Positions 37,575 through 46,929 of a stretch of DNA of 64,000 bases are shown here, one piece after another. Every line of letters starts with the position of its first letter. Positions within the stretch are counted from its first letter, which is position 1. Below the pieces are notes generated by a model, which ran no database searches, was not told where the DNA came from, and saw only the letters and a program-made list of their open reading frames with translations. Both the position numbers and the translations under genes were made by a program. This DNA comes from Halotia branconii CENA392 (lineage in GTDB: Bacteria > Cyanobacteriota > Cyanobacteriia > Cyanobacteriales > Nostocaceae): assembly GCF_029953635.1 (NCBI RefSeq), contig NZ_CP124543.1:372001-436000 (forward strand). Reading direction: 5' to 3'.

Positions 37575-38393
37575 ATGACTAACAATTCATTTGTTGTTTC
37601 GCCAGCGTGGCTTTTTGAACACCTCAATGATCCACAAGTCGTCATTGTTGATTGTCGTTTTTCTTTAGCCAATCCACAACTAGGACAACAACAATACCAA
37701 ACAAGCCATATTAAAAATTCTTATTATTTAGATTTAAATCAGGATCTTTCCAGTCCTGTAGGTAAGCATGGTGGTAGACATCCTTTACCTAACATTAATG
37801 ATTTAACTAACAAATTAGCAACAATTGGAGTGAATTTTCAAAAAACTTTGGTTGTAGCCTATGACGACTCTCGCTTTGCCTTTGCATCTCGTCTTTGGTG
37901 GTTATTGCGCTATCTAGGACACGAGCAAGTTGCAGTGCTGAATGGAGGTTTTACCGAATGGCAAAAAGTTGGATATCCAATTACCAGCAACATTCCTCAA
38001 CCCCAAAAAGCCACCTTTGTCCCTCAAATTAACCCAGAACTGTTAGTTGATATCGAGATTGTTAAAAATCGTAAAGATTTACCACAGGTAGTTTTAGTAG
38101 ACTCTAGAGAAAGCGATCGCTATCGAGGTGAACGAGAGCCAATTGATCAAATCGCCGGCCATATTCCTGGTGCTGTTAACTATCCTTGGCTGGAAGTTAC
38201 AAACTCTTCAGGACAATTACTTTCTCCAACAGAGCAAAACCAGCGATGGGAAAAGTTAGCAAATGCAGAGGAAATTTTAGTTTATTGTGGTTCTGGAGTG
38301 ACTGCTTGTGTAAATTTACTTTCTTTAGAACTAGCTGGCATTCGTACAGGCAAACTTTATGCTGGTAGCTGGAGCGACTGGATTAGCTATTAA
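37575..38393 (+). CDS. Sulfurtransferase with two rhodanese domains
   Basis: 272 residues: an inactive N-terminal rhodanese domain ('VVIVDCRFSLANPQLGQ') and an active C-terminal one with catalytic loop 'VYCGSGVTAC'. The CGSGVTA loop is that of 3-mercaptopyruvate/thiosulfate sulfurtransferases. Cytoplasmic, no signal peptide. Its start lies only 25 bases from that of the divergent MnmD-like gene; both concern sulfur, which may be coincidence. Confidence 0.9.
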   Translation: MTNNSFVVSPAWLFEHLNDPQVVIVDCRFSLANPQLGQQQYQTSHIKNSYYLDLNQDLSSPVGKHGGRHPLPNINDLTNKLATIGVNFQKTLVVAYDDSRFAFASRLWWLLRYLGHEQVAVLNGGFTEWQKVGYPITSNIPQPQKATFVPQINPELLVDIEIVKNRKDLPQVVLVDSRESDRYRGEREPIDQIAGHIPGAVNYPWLEVTNSSGQLLSPTEQNQRWEKLANAEEILVYCGSGVTACVNLLSLELAGIRTGKLYAGSWSDWISY

Positions 38394-38421
38394 TTACAAG
38401 TCTTTTTGCTCTTGACCAATT

Positions 38422-39723
38422 TCAAAACCTTCCTAATTCTAAATTGTAATTGATACTGAAAAACCAACCATCAAAATCAATGCTATTATCTGTAGAATCT
38501 CCAAAAGAAATGCCACTCTGCAAATTTATATTGCTTGATTCAGATATTTGATAATTTAAGTGTCCAAATAATCGATGATAATTATCATCTCGTTGACGCT
38601 GTGTAAAGTCTGACAAATTAAATTGGTAGTCCAAACCAAGCCGTAGAGGTTTTTGCAAGTAGTAGTCTAAAGAAACCCACAAAGAGTTGATGATGCGATT
38701 TCGGTTATTTGGCTCGGCAAAACTGACGCTGAATGTATAAAAGCTATCTAGCTTTAGATTTTCAGTCAGTGAGTCTCGTCTTCCCAAAGACAGATGCAAA
38801 GAATTTTCGCCCAAAAATCGATCGCCAGCTTCAAAGCGATCGCTATCCTTAGCATAAAACAACTGCTGATTACTCCAACCGATTTCCCCATACAGTCGCG
38901 GCGATAACTGTCGATAAATCCCTAAATTAAATTTGACTTGGTTGTAATTATATTTTGATTGATCTATATAACGAATCAAGTTACCATCAATTGATCCATT
39001 TAAATAAGTGTTAGCTCCCAGGGGATAATATGCAGAAGCTAAACTTAATCCAGAAAAAATTAAGCCGTCTTCTATAGGATCAATATTTGAGGAAAAAATA
39101 TTACTTGTATGAAAATAGCCTATACGAGCCTTGAGAAAACCTATAGGTTTAAACTTAGCTACAGTTTCTTCTATTGGTGGTAAGGGTAATTGTTCCAGTG
39201 GCGTTTGTGGTATGGGTATTTGCTGCACTCTCAACCCCAGTTCTGGAAGAACATTTGCTTTAGGGTTTGGCTGTTTTTTCGTTTGCAGCCGTTGTATAAG
39301 CCTCTCTAGCCTTTCAGTATAATCTGTCTGAGATTCATCTAATAATGGTTCTATGGGCGGTAAAGATTGAGGAAAATTGCTTGGCTGCGTTTCTAACTGC
39401 GGCGCATCATTCGCTTGAGGTTCAGGATTTGAGGGTGTTGGATTAGATTGGGCAACTAATGATTTTGGCAGTGTCACATGTAATTGTATTTGTTCTGTGT
39501 ATGCTAAATCTAATAAATAGAACTGCTGCGATCGCAAATTAATTGGCTTGTGCTTATCCTGCTGTGTTCTTGTCAAATATTTTGTTGATGTTAACTTTTT
39601 TTGAGAATCCCACTCATCTAAACTGGTAGCCCAAGCAGCATTTAACCTGATACAAAATATATCTGCACCACTAAAGATTAACAAAATTGCCAACAACAAA
39701 TTTTTCCAACCCTTGGTTTGCAT
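38422..39723 (-). CDS. Outer-membrane beta-barrel-like protein
   Basis: 433 residues. Signal peptide 'NLLLAILLIFSGADIFCI' (about 9-26), a Pro/Gln-rich linker (about 95-190), then about 230 residues of alternating amphipathic strands ('LFYAKDSDRFEAGDRFLGEN', 'YLQKPLRLGLDYQFNL') and an aromatic C-terminal residue ('YNLELGRF') as in porin-type barrels. Family not recognised. It is divergent from the FecR-domain gene, suggesting a cell-envelope pair. Confidence 0.65.
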   Translation of the reverse strand: MQTKGWKNLLLAILLIFSGADIFCIRLNAAWATSLDEWDSQKKLTSTKYLTRTQQDKHKPINLRSQQFYLLDLAYTEQIQLHVTLPKSLVAQSNPTPSNPEPQANDAPQLETQPSNFPQSLPPIEPLLDESQTDYTERLERLIQRLQTKKQPNPKANVLPELGLRVQQIPIPQTPLEQLPLPPIEETVAKFKPIGFLKARIGYFHTSNIFSSNIDPIEDGLIFSGLSLASAYYPLGANTYLNGSIDGNLIRYIDQSKYNYNQVKFNLGIYRQLSPRLYGEIGWSNQQLFYAKDSDRFEAGDRFLGENSLHLSLGRRDSLTENLKLDSFYTFSVSFAEPNNRNRIINSLWVSLDYYLQKPLRLGLDYQFNLSDFTQRQRDDNYHRLFGHLNYQISESSNINLQSGISFGDSTDNSIDFDGWFFSINYNLELGRF

Positions 39724-40244
39724 TTTTAGATAAGACCAACAAGATGTACATAGAAGTTTGAATAACTAATATAAAACTTCTATTAGACTTGTTCCTCAAT
39801 GTATCTAATCATTATAAAAATAGGAAATAAACACTTATCTATATACTTTATTATACAAAAAATTATAATTATTAAATTTTGTTATTCATAAAATTGATGA
39901 TTCATCACGTAGACTCTCTATACTATAGAAGTTTGGTTTCATTAGTTGATGCAAATATCTTAACTTAATAAAATAATAAGTTTAGCTTATGAAAATCTTC
40001 CTGTAAAAATCACCAAGGAATTTACTTAAAGTCTGGCTATAAAATTAACCAAATCAAAGGTTTAACATTCTACCAATTCTATGTGAAGGTGTTTTATACA
40101 CTGATGCTTAGTACTACTGTATAAACAGAATAAAGCTAGTAGTTCATAAACAAAGCTTGTATACACGGGCAAATTATGCACACCTTCATAGAGAAATGGG
40201 TTTAGCCAGTTTGGTATAAATTAAATTTTCTGAGTATTGAAACT
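39724..40244. other. Divergent promoter region with MITE-like insert
   Basis: AT-rich, upstream of both the barrel gene and the FecR gene. The right part (40071-40216) is an inverted-repeat element ending 28 bases before the FecR start codon. Confidence 0.55.
40071..40216. mobile_element. MITE-like element, TACCAA ends
   Basis: Left end TACCAATTCTATGTGAAGG; the complement of the right side reads TACCAAACTGGC then TTCTCTATGAAGGTGTG, so both TACCAA and the CTATG(TG)AAGGTG blocks recur inverted. 146 bp. A similar start, TACCAATTCTCTGTGAA, occurs at 36226. Confidence 0.55.
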
Positions 40245-41582
40245 ATGTCTGCTAAATTGTTCCCACTTTTGGCTATTGGTTTATCGGGTTTGATGGTTCT
40301 GCCTTTATCACATCAAGCAAATGCTCTCACTCCTCTAACTCGCGCTGAAATTCAAAATCTTCGCAACTTAGTACAATTTATTCCCAAAAATACTAAAAAG
40401 AGACGACCAGCTCGCAAATTAGATACCATGATTCCTGGGGATGGACTTTCTACCGGTCGGGCTTCTTTGGCAGATTTGCGCTTTAACGATGGCTCTTTAG
40501 CAAGGATTGGGGAACAGGCAATATTTCGATTCTTACCCAAAACTCGGAATTTTAGATTATCAAATGGAACTGTGCTGCTGCTTATTCCACCTGGAAGAGG
40601 ACAAACACGTATACAAACACCGAACGCCGCAGCAGCAATTCGCGGTTCAGCTTTATTTGTGCGCTACGACCAACAAACAGACACCACAATTGTAGGGGCG
40701 TTGACAAATAGCGGCATTCAAGTTGCTAACCAAGAAGCCTCTCAAAATCAGGTGTTAAAAGCAGGACAACTGATGGTTATAGTGGAGGGCAAATTTCAAG
40801 GCTTATATAATTTTGATTTGAGAAATTTTTATGAAACAAGCGATCTAGTTCAGGGACTAGATTTAACTAGACAAAGTGTTTCATCAACAACAGATCAAGC
40901 GATCGCTAGCGTTCAAACTGAAACCGCCGCAGCTGTTGCAGCACAGTCACCAGTAACTGGTAAAGGAGTAATTGAAAATCCGTCTTTTTTAAAGTTGTCT
41001 ACTAGTTCCTCAAACTCCGATAACACAGATAATTCTTCCACAGGTTCCATCAAAAACAATTCTTCAGTAGGCGACTTGCAAGAAACAGGACAAGTACTGT
41101 CAAATGATATTAATACAACTGTGAATGATGCTGATAGTAGCAACGATAGCAACGTTGATACCCAAAACAATAAAGTTGATAGTGATTTTAGTAAAACCCC
41201 ATCGCCGGAACCAACTCCAACACCAGAACCAGAACCACAGCCACAGCCTAAACCATTACCAACCCCAGAACCAGAGCCAACTCCAACCCCAGAACCAGAG
41301 CCAACTCCAACTCCAGAACCAGAACCAACTCCAGAGCCAACTCCAACCCCAGAACCAGAGCCAACTCCAACTCCAGAACCAGAACCAACTCCAGAGCCAA
41401 CTCCAACCCCAGAACCAGAACCAACTCCAGAACCAGAGCCAACCCCAGAACCAGAGCCAACTCCAGAACCAGAGCCAACTCCAGAACCAGAGCCAACCCC
41501 AGAACCAGAGCCAACCCCAGAACCAGAGCCAACTCCAGAACCAGCCCCAGTCCCAACTCCAGAACCGGCCCCAGCCCCTTAA
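40245..41582 (+). CDS. Secreted FecR-domain protein with Pro-Glu-Pro-Thr repeat tail
   Basis: 445 residues. Signal peptide ends near 'LPLSHQANA' (about 28). Residues 60-190 form a FecR domain ('[20 protein letters not shown]', '[11 protein letters not shown]', '[14 protein letters not shown]'). A Ser/Asn/Asp linker follows, and the last 125 residues are almost only Pro, Glu and Thr ([11 protein letters not shown]). Such rigid tails span the periplasm or peptidoglycan. DNA of the tail is a hexamer-based tandem repeat. Divergent to the barrel gene. Confidence 0.85.
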   Translation: MSAKLFPLLAIGLSGLMVLPLSHQANALTPLTRAEIQNLRNLVQFIPKNTKKRRPARKLDTMIPGDGLSTGRASLADLRFNDGSLARIGEQAIFRFLPKTRNFRLSNGTVLLLIPPGRGQTRIQTPNAAAAIRGSALFVRYDQQTDTTIVGALTNSGIQVANQEASQNQVLKAGQLMVIVEGKFQGLYNFDLRNFYETSDLVQGLDLTRQSVSSTTDQAIASVQTETAAAVAAQSPVTGKGVIENPSFLKLSTSSSNSDNTDNSSTGSIKNNSSVGDLQETGQVLSNDINTTVNDADSSNDSNVDTQNNKVDSDFSKTPSPEPTPTPEPEPQPQPKPLPTPEPEPTPTPEPEPTPTPEPEPTPEPTPTPEPEPTPTPEPEPTPEPTPTPEPEPTPEPEPTPEPEPTPEPEPTPEPEPTPEPEPTPEPEPTPEPAPVPTPEPAPAP

Positions 41583-41647
41583 ATCATGCCAAAATAGTGC
41601 AACCAAAAAAGATTTTTATCAGCACTTATCACTAACTATCTACAGTC

Positions 41648-42283
41648 TTGCAATACATTTATCTCCACGGCTTTGCTTCCAGTCCTAAATCTGCCAAAGC
41701 TCAAGATATAGGCGATCGCTTTGCTAAAATTCAGACAAAACTAAAAATTCCTGATTTGAATGCTGGTAACTTTTTTCAATTGACTATTACTCGTCAGCTA
41801 ACTCAAGTTGCATTAGAGTTTCCGAATGATTCTGTACCTATAACGCTAATTGGTTCAAGTTTGGGTGGTTTAATCTCTGCTTATTTAGGGCAAAAATACC
41901 CGCAAGTACAACGCCTCGTACTACTAGCACCAGCTTTTGGCTTTTTATCCCATTGGTTGCCTAAATTAGGAGATGAAGAGTTACAGCGTTGGCAACAAGA
42001 AAAGCAACTGATGATTTACCACTATGGGGAAGGGCGATCGCTGCCTCTAAGTTACAATTTCGTAACAGATGCGACTCAATACCAAGAGAAAATCTTACAG
42101 CGTCCTATTCCCACTTTAATTTTGCATGGCAAACAAGACGAAGTTATCCCAATTACAGCCAGTCGTAACTTTGCGCGCTTGCGTCCTTGGGTAGAATTAG
42201 TCGAACTCGACAGTGATCATAGTTTGGGTAATGTCACACAAGAAATTTGGCAAGCAATTTGCCTCTTTTGTCAGTTACCTTGA
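41648..42283 (+). CDS. YqiA/YcfP-family alpha/beta hydrolase
   Basis: 211 residues, starting at TTG 41648 because an in-frame TAA lies at 41633-41635 and no ATG/GTG intervenes. 'YIYLHGFASSPKSAKAQ' opens the fold, nucleophile elbow 'IGSSLGGLIS' carries the Ser, the acid is in 'LHGKQDEVIP' and the His in 'LDSDHSLGN'. Esterase/peptidase-like, cytoplasmic; substrate unknown. Located 65 bases after the FecR gene. Confidence 0.88.
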   Translation: MQYIYLHGFASSPKSAKAQDIGDRFAKIQTKLKIPDLNAGNFFQLTITRQLTQVALEFPNDSVPITLIGSSLGGLISAYLGQKYPQVQRLVLLAPAFGFLSHWLPKLGDEELQRWQQEKQLMIYHYGEGRSLPLSYNFVTDATQYQEKILQRPIPTLILHGKQDEVIPITASRNFARLRPWVELVELDSDHSLGNVTQEIWQAICLFCQLP

Positions 42284-42359
42284 AGCTATAAAATATGAAA
42301 TTCTAAACTAATGTTCTTAAGCCAAGTCAGTAATCAAACACAAACAACTGACAACCCTT

Positions 42360-42455
42360 CGACTACGCGGTAGTTGAGTTTCGACTTCGCTCAACTGCCG
42401 CGTAGTCGAAACTCAGTGCATCGCTGACAACTGACAACTGACAACTGACAATTAA
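42360..42455. repeat. 19-bp inverted repeat plus GACAACT heptamers
   Basis: CGACTACGCGGTAGTTGAG (42360-42378) and its complement with one G-U (42390-42408), followed by ACTGACA-type heptamers to just before the hisC start. The core also appears in 26600-26640 and 52365-52400. Confidence 0.75.
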
Positions 42456-42460
42456 TTATT

Positions 42461-43609
42461 ATGCTTCCCTTTATTCGTTCGGACTTAGCTCAATTCACAG
42501 CTTACAAACCTCACCCCAGTAGTAATAACGCCGAGCCAGTTTCCATGCAACTTGATCGGCTGGATACGAATGAAAGCCCCTATGATTTGCCTTTTAATTT
42601 AAAAGAAAAGTTAGCCTGGACATATCAGCAAGTCATTGAAACAAATCGTTATCCCGATGGTGGACATGAGACACTCAAAGATGCGATCGCTGAATATGTA
42701 AATGAGTCAGCGGCTCTGTTACCATCTTCTTTTACTGCTGCGAATATTTCTGTCGGCAATGGTTCAGATGAACTAATTCGCTCTTTATTAATCGCTACTT
42801 GTTTAGGGGGAGAAGGTGCAATTTTAGTTGCCAATCCCACTTTCTCAATGTACGGAATTTTGGCAAAAACTTTGGGGATTCCTGTTGTAGGGGTGGGTAG
42901 AAATGAAGAAAATTTTGAAATTGATTTAAAAGCTGCCCAATCTGCCATAGAACAAACTCAAAATCCTCCAATTCGAGTAGTTTTTGTCGTGCATCCTAAT
43001 TCTCCTACTGCTAATGCTCTGACTGCGGCAGAGTTGGCGTGGTTAAGAAGTCTAAGTGAGCAGATTTTGGTAGTGATTGATGAAGCTTATTTTGAATTTA
43101 GCCAAAATACCTTAGTAGGAGAATTAGCACAGCATCCGAATTGGGTAATATTACGTACTTTTTCTAAGGCTTTCCGGTTAGCTGCTCTTCGAGTCGGCTA
43201 TTGTGTTGCTCATCCAGAAGCGATCGCTATTTTAGAAAAAATCCGTTTACCTTATAATCTTCCCAGCTTTTCAATCATTGCAGCTTTAGTGGCTTTACAA
43301 AATCGCCAAACTTTGCTTGAGTCAATTCCTCAAATCCTGAATGAACGCACCAAGCTGACCAAAGCTTTATCAGAATACTCAATGTTACAACTCACGCCCA
43401 GCAATGCTAACTTCATTTTCCTGCGTTTGGAATCAAATAGCTTTCATCCAAAAGATACTACTGTGAAAAATCTCCACTCACAACTTAAGCAACTCGGTAC
43501 TGTTGTACGCGAAATTAGCGGAGGATTGCGAATTACAGTTGGTACACCTGAGGAAAACGATCACACTCTGAATCGAATACAAGCTGTTTTGGCAAACCTG
43601 AAATCTTAA
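42461..43609 (+). CDS. hisC: Histidinol-phosphate aminotransferase
   Basis: 382 residues, PLP fold type I. Marks: '[12 protein letters not shown]', '[12 protein letters not shown]', '[15 protein letters not shown]', '[10 protein letters not shown]' and the PLP lysine in '[17 protein letters not shown]'. It catalyses the seventh step of histidine biosynthesis. Length normal. Start ATG 42461 lies straight after a heptamer repeat tract, with no clear ribosome site. Not linked to other his genes, as is usual in cyanobacteria. Confidence 0.92.
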   Translation: MLPFIRSDLAQFTAYKPHPSSNNAEPVSMQLDRLDTNESPYDLPFNLKEKLAWTYQQVIETNRYPDGGHETLKDAIAEYVNESAALLPSSFTAANISVGNGSDELIRSLLIATCLGGEGAILVANPTFSMYGILAKTLGIPVVGVGRNEENFEIDLKAAQSAIEQTQNPPIRVVFVVHPNSPTANALTAAELAWLRSLSEQILVVIDEAYFEFSQNTLVGELAQHPNWVILRTFSKAFRLAALRVGYCVAHPEAIAILEKIRLPYNLPSFSIIAALVALQNRQTLLESIPQILNERTKLTKALSEYSMLQLTPSNANFIFLRLESNSFHPKDTTVKNLHSQLKQLGTVVREISGGLRITVGTPEENDHTLNRIQAVLANLKS

Positions 43610-43654
43610 ATTTTATTTATTATTTCAAGTTAAATTAACACACTTATTAATACA

Positions 43655-43811
43655 TTAGGACTGATATTTGATTTTTGAAAAAATTCAGTACACCTCAAAG
43701 AGCCTTGTTTCCCGTTCCCCGCCTATCGCGCTTGCGCTGCGCTTCTCTGCGAGAGGCTTTGCGAACGCGCACCACGCAAGTAATTTCACCAAATCAAACC
43801 GGATTCCTATA
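43655..43811. mobile_element. MITE-like element, TATAGGA...TTTGATT family, copy C
   Basis: Left end TTAGGACTGATATTTGATT, right end AATCAAACCGGATTCCTATA; 157 bp. The interior carries a GCGCTTGCGCTGCGCTTC palindromic repeat. It ends 2 bases before the stop of the leftward gene at 43813. Confidence 0.65.
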
Positions 43812-43812
43812 G

Positions 43813-44367
43813 CTAGTAGTTAAGCCTACAGTTGACCTCGTTGCCCAAACGACGAACTAATCCTACGGTTTGTGGTAGTACACCAACTAAAAGAGCAAAG
43901 GCAGAATCAGGCAGGTTAGCCACAATTTCTGGCGGAAAGTATTGTTCAAATTGATCCAGAATTTTCTGTACTCTCTGTTGAGGAATAGGGTTTTCTGTAA
44001 TTTGTTTAATCAACCGAATCCACTGTCGCCTAATCAAGTAAGCCTTTTGGCGCTCCTCATAAGATTCGGGAGTCGATAAATGCAGATTTCCTATAGATAA
44101 AGCCCTTTGGCAATCATAATCGTAATCTCCGCCAACAGCTGCTCCTGGGCCAGCAAATTCTGCATGGTAGCGCTTAAAAAGTATTAACCCATTACGTTTA
44201 CGACTATTGACGATGAAAACCTTTCCACTATGCAATGTTGTAAGTATATCCGGGCCAGGTGATTGCTCAGTTACATCTGGCATGACAAGACGATTAAGGA
44301 AACTTGTATCAGGATAATAAGTTGATACCATAGCAGTTTGATAGCGTCGGCGCTTTTCGCTATCCAT
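43813..44367 (-). CDS. Conserved hypothetical protein
   Basis: 184 residues, soluble. Not recognised. Visible features: Arg-rich start 'MDSEKRRRYQTAMVSTYYPD', a Gly-rich turn 'GPGAAVGGDYDYDCQRALS', helical segment 'RRQWIRLIKQITENP' and C-terminal 'LPQTVGLVRRLGNEVNCRL'. Protein-like throughout, start ATG 44367. Its 3' end abuts a MITE copy, so the last residues may come from element DNA. Confidence 0.7.
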   Translation of the reverse strand: MDSEKRRRYQTAMVSTYYPDTSFLNRLVMPDVTEQSPGPDILTTLHSGKVFIVNSRKRNGLILFKRYHAEFAGPGAAVGGDYDYDCQRALSIGNLHLSTPESYEERQKAYLIRRQWIRLIKQITENPIPQQRVQKILDQFEQYFPPEIVANLPDSAFALLVGVLPQTVGLVRRLGNEVNCRLNY

Positions 44368-45183
44368 GTTTTCTTAAATTTTTAAGTAATTTGGTAGTTT
44401 TATGCACTTAACTAAAGAGGAATTGCTATTAAATTAAACTAGGTTTTTAATTTGCCTTCTCATCAAAACAAATTTGGTCAACTTAACTAATGATAGAAAT
44501 AAGTAGGCATTCCCAAAGTAATTTGAGCAATTATTATTGTATTGAATAATTATATTTTATGAGATCTAACTGCATTTGTCTCCAAATTAAACTTAAATTT
44601 TTTTAAAGTTTTTATAAAGATGAATATCTTAAATACAAAGTTCCGATGAGTACCGCCTTTGGGCAAGCGTATTTTTACTGAATAATTATATTTTTAGTTT
44701 ATTCCTAATCCTTTGAAAAATTTATATTTTTAGACATTTAAATAAATGCATATAACATGTTATGGATTAACAAAAAAATACGAACATATTATATTATTTA
44801 TATTTTGTAATTATTTTTAGGACTTACGCACTAGTAATGAAAAATAAGCCTTTGCGATTACTACCCTGCGGGACACTTCGTGCAGAACGTAGCTATCGCT
44901 TTGCACCCTGCGGGAACGCTAAGAGCGAACGTAATGACGTAAAATTGTAATCCTTGTGTAAGTCCTGATTTTTATATAAAGATGCTGAAGGTCTATCACA
45001 AAAGATCACTTCGATAGCTTAACCAACTTCAATTAAGGATTTTAAAAGATATCAGCTTCAAAGAAATGCCGTATAGTTCATCATTATGTGAGATTATTAA
45101 GTGAATTAACGATGTAAAATTATTTATATGGACTAACTTTTAGTTAAGCTTAGTGTTTTGAAAACATGACTTTTAATTTATTG
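44368..45183. other. Gene-free region with one MITE-like element
   Basis: AT-rich DNA with an inverted-repeat element at 44819-44966. No gene or RNA recognised elsewhere. Confidence 0.55.
44819..44966. mobile_element. MITE-like element, AGGACTTAC ends
   Basis: Left end AGGACTTACGCACTAGTAA, complement of right end AGGACTTACACAAGGATTA; 148 bp. AGGACTTACGCA ends are widespread in cyanobacterial insertion sequences and their miniature derivatives. The interior carries CCCTGCGGGA repeats. Confidence 0.7.
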
Positions 45184-45834
45184 TCAGATTGACTTAGTAC
45201 TTAAATGCTTATTTAGTAATATCTGCCGAGAACGCCTAATAAAGAAAGGATTCCAATTAGATTCTACTTTATCTACCTTATATCCCAGCTTAAAATAAAG
45301 TTGTCGTGCCTGATAATTATTTTCCAAAACATGTAAATACAAGTTGTGAAATCCCCATTCTTGGGAGAGTTGTTGACAGCTAGTGAGTAGTCCTGAAGCC
45401 ACACCATGCCTACGATATTTAGGATGAACAGCTAAATTAGAAAGATAAGGAAAACTTTTGCCAACTTGTATCCACGAATCAGTAAAACGCACACCTAGTT
45501 CTACAGTTCCTATTAACTGATTCGTCAAACCAGTAATATCAACAGCTACTAAACAAACATGATGGGGTGCTGGCGATAATAGGCGATGTCTCAGGTCTTC
45601 GTAAATTCCCAAACGTAGTAGTGGAAAAGCCCATCCCCATAAACCATCTTGGGAATGAAAGCTTTCAGCAATGATTTGAGCGATATCATTAAAATCAGCA
45701 GGTGTAGCTGCACGAATTTGGAATTTGCAAGGAGCTTGTTCGGCAGCTGCCACGCGCTCTTGGTAATTTGGATCAAAAAACCAGGATGTCAATGTTAGTT
45801 CAGTATTGATTAAATTCAACAAAAATCTTCTCAA
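45184..45834 (-). CDS. GNAT-family N-acetyltransferase
   Basis: 216 residues. GNAT core with 'IRAATPADFNDIAQIIAES' (motif C), 'YLSNLAVHPKYRRHGVASGL' (acetyl-CoA pyrophosphate loop R-x-x-G-V-A) and 'NLYLHVLENNYQARQLYFKL' (motif B). Substrate unknown; related cyanobacterial proteins are annotated as ribosomal-protein-alanine-type acetyltransferases. Start ATG 45834. Single leftward gene between long non-coding stretches. Confidence 0.9.
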   Translation of the reverse strand: MRRFLLNLINTELTLTSWFFDPNYQERVAAAEQAPCKFQIRAATPADFNDIAQIIAESFHSQDGLWGWAFPLLRLGIYEDLRHRLLSPAPHHVCLVAVDITGLTNQLIGTVELGVRFTDSWIQVGKSFPYLSNLAVHPKYRRHGVASGLLTSCQQLSQEWGFHNLYLHVLENNYQARQLYFKLGYKVDKVESNWNPFFIRRSRQILLNKHLSTKSI

Positions 45835-46929
45835 ATATCCTAAAACATCGTATAAGCTATATTAAAGCTTAAATTAGCCTGAAACATTGAAATTACAGTA
45901 ACATTAAAATTTAGTACTTGGTTCAGCAAAGCAAAGCTAAAGTTACAAAAATTAGTTCGAGTTTTCGTGAGTTGCACTTCAAAAATCTACAAGTCTCTTT
46001 TCAAGAACATTAGGAGTACTTTTTGATTTTCTAAGCATCACAGAGATGGACGATATCGCTACTAGCCGTTCTGCTCCTGTTAATAAAATCGCATCCAAAA
46101 AATCCTCTTGATTCATAAAGATATATGGAAGATTTATTTCTATTGCTGACGCATCTAGAAATGAGGTGTCTTTGCCCTAACCTATCGCTTTTAGATTTAG
46201 GCTCCTCTGATTTGCGACCCCTTGCCTCTCGACTGATATCCATGAAGCTGATTATTTTTTTTAACATCCGGTATCTAATCAATTTTAAACGTTCTCAGTT
46301 GCAGTACTGAGTAATTTCTGAAATTACCGTTACACTAATACCAGTTTCTCTGACTCAGTAATTCACTCAGTTTCAGAAAAATCTAAATATTTGGGGTAAA
46401 AATACCCAATTTGCCAGCCCATGTCACTTAGAAACATGCCATTCATATCTCTAGTTGCTAAATTGGCAAGAGGTACTTGTCTAATAGTATACTTTGGCTT
46501 TAAATCATATTGTTGTTATATTGCTGATTTTACCAATGAATGCCATAAATAAAATTCACCTACAAGTGTTAGTGCAACAGTTGCAACGGGAAAACTTAAT
46601 ATGCAGCTTTATCTGGTTTCTTCAGCCAGCCTTAAGGGCTGTATATATTATTGAAAAGTTATCGTCACAAGTGAGGAGAGATTTGGCAAGCAAGCACCAG
46701 CTCCATAAAACGGAATCTGATTGTGATCTCAATTGCTCTGTAATAAAGCAATTGACAAGCTGTACAAGCCATTGAGGCCAATCACTGTGAGTAAATGCTT
46801 CTACACTCAGCAGTCATGTAATCAAACAGCCTTATTTGCCGAAATGCTCTGCTCTTACCTGACTCAGAAACATTCCCTAGAGATCAGATTATTCTTTACC
46901 CAACTGCCGTTGCAGCAGGAAAGCGGTGC
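45835..46929. other. Gene-free kilobase before cyaC
   Basis: No convincing gene; a 78-codon frame from ATG 46536 (MNAINKIHLQVLVQQLQREN) has weak protein character and is left out. No MITE ends seen. The last 300 bases should hold the cyaC promoter. Confidence 0.4.

Noticed and set aside
37549..37672. Longer N-terminus for the MnmD-like protein
   Set aside because: The extra 41 residues are the complement of the sulfurtransferase gene start and do not fit the family.
41248..41688. Long overlapping frames in the FecR Pro-Glu-Thr tail region
   Set aside because: They arise from the hexamer-based repeat on both strands; only the + frame continues from a signal peptide and FecR domain.
46494..46775. 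ORF of 93 residues before cyaC
   Set aside because: No recognisable features, poor ribosome site, composition close to intergenic DNA. Not excluded as a small gene.
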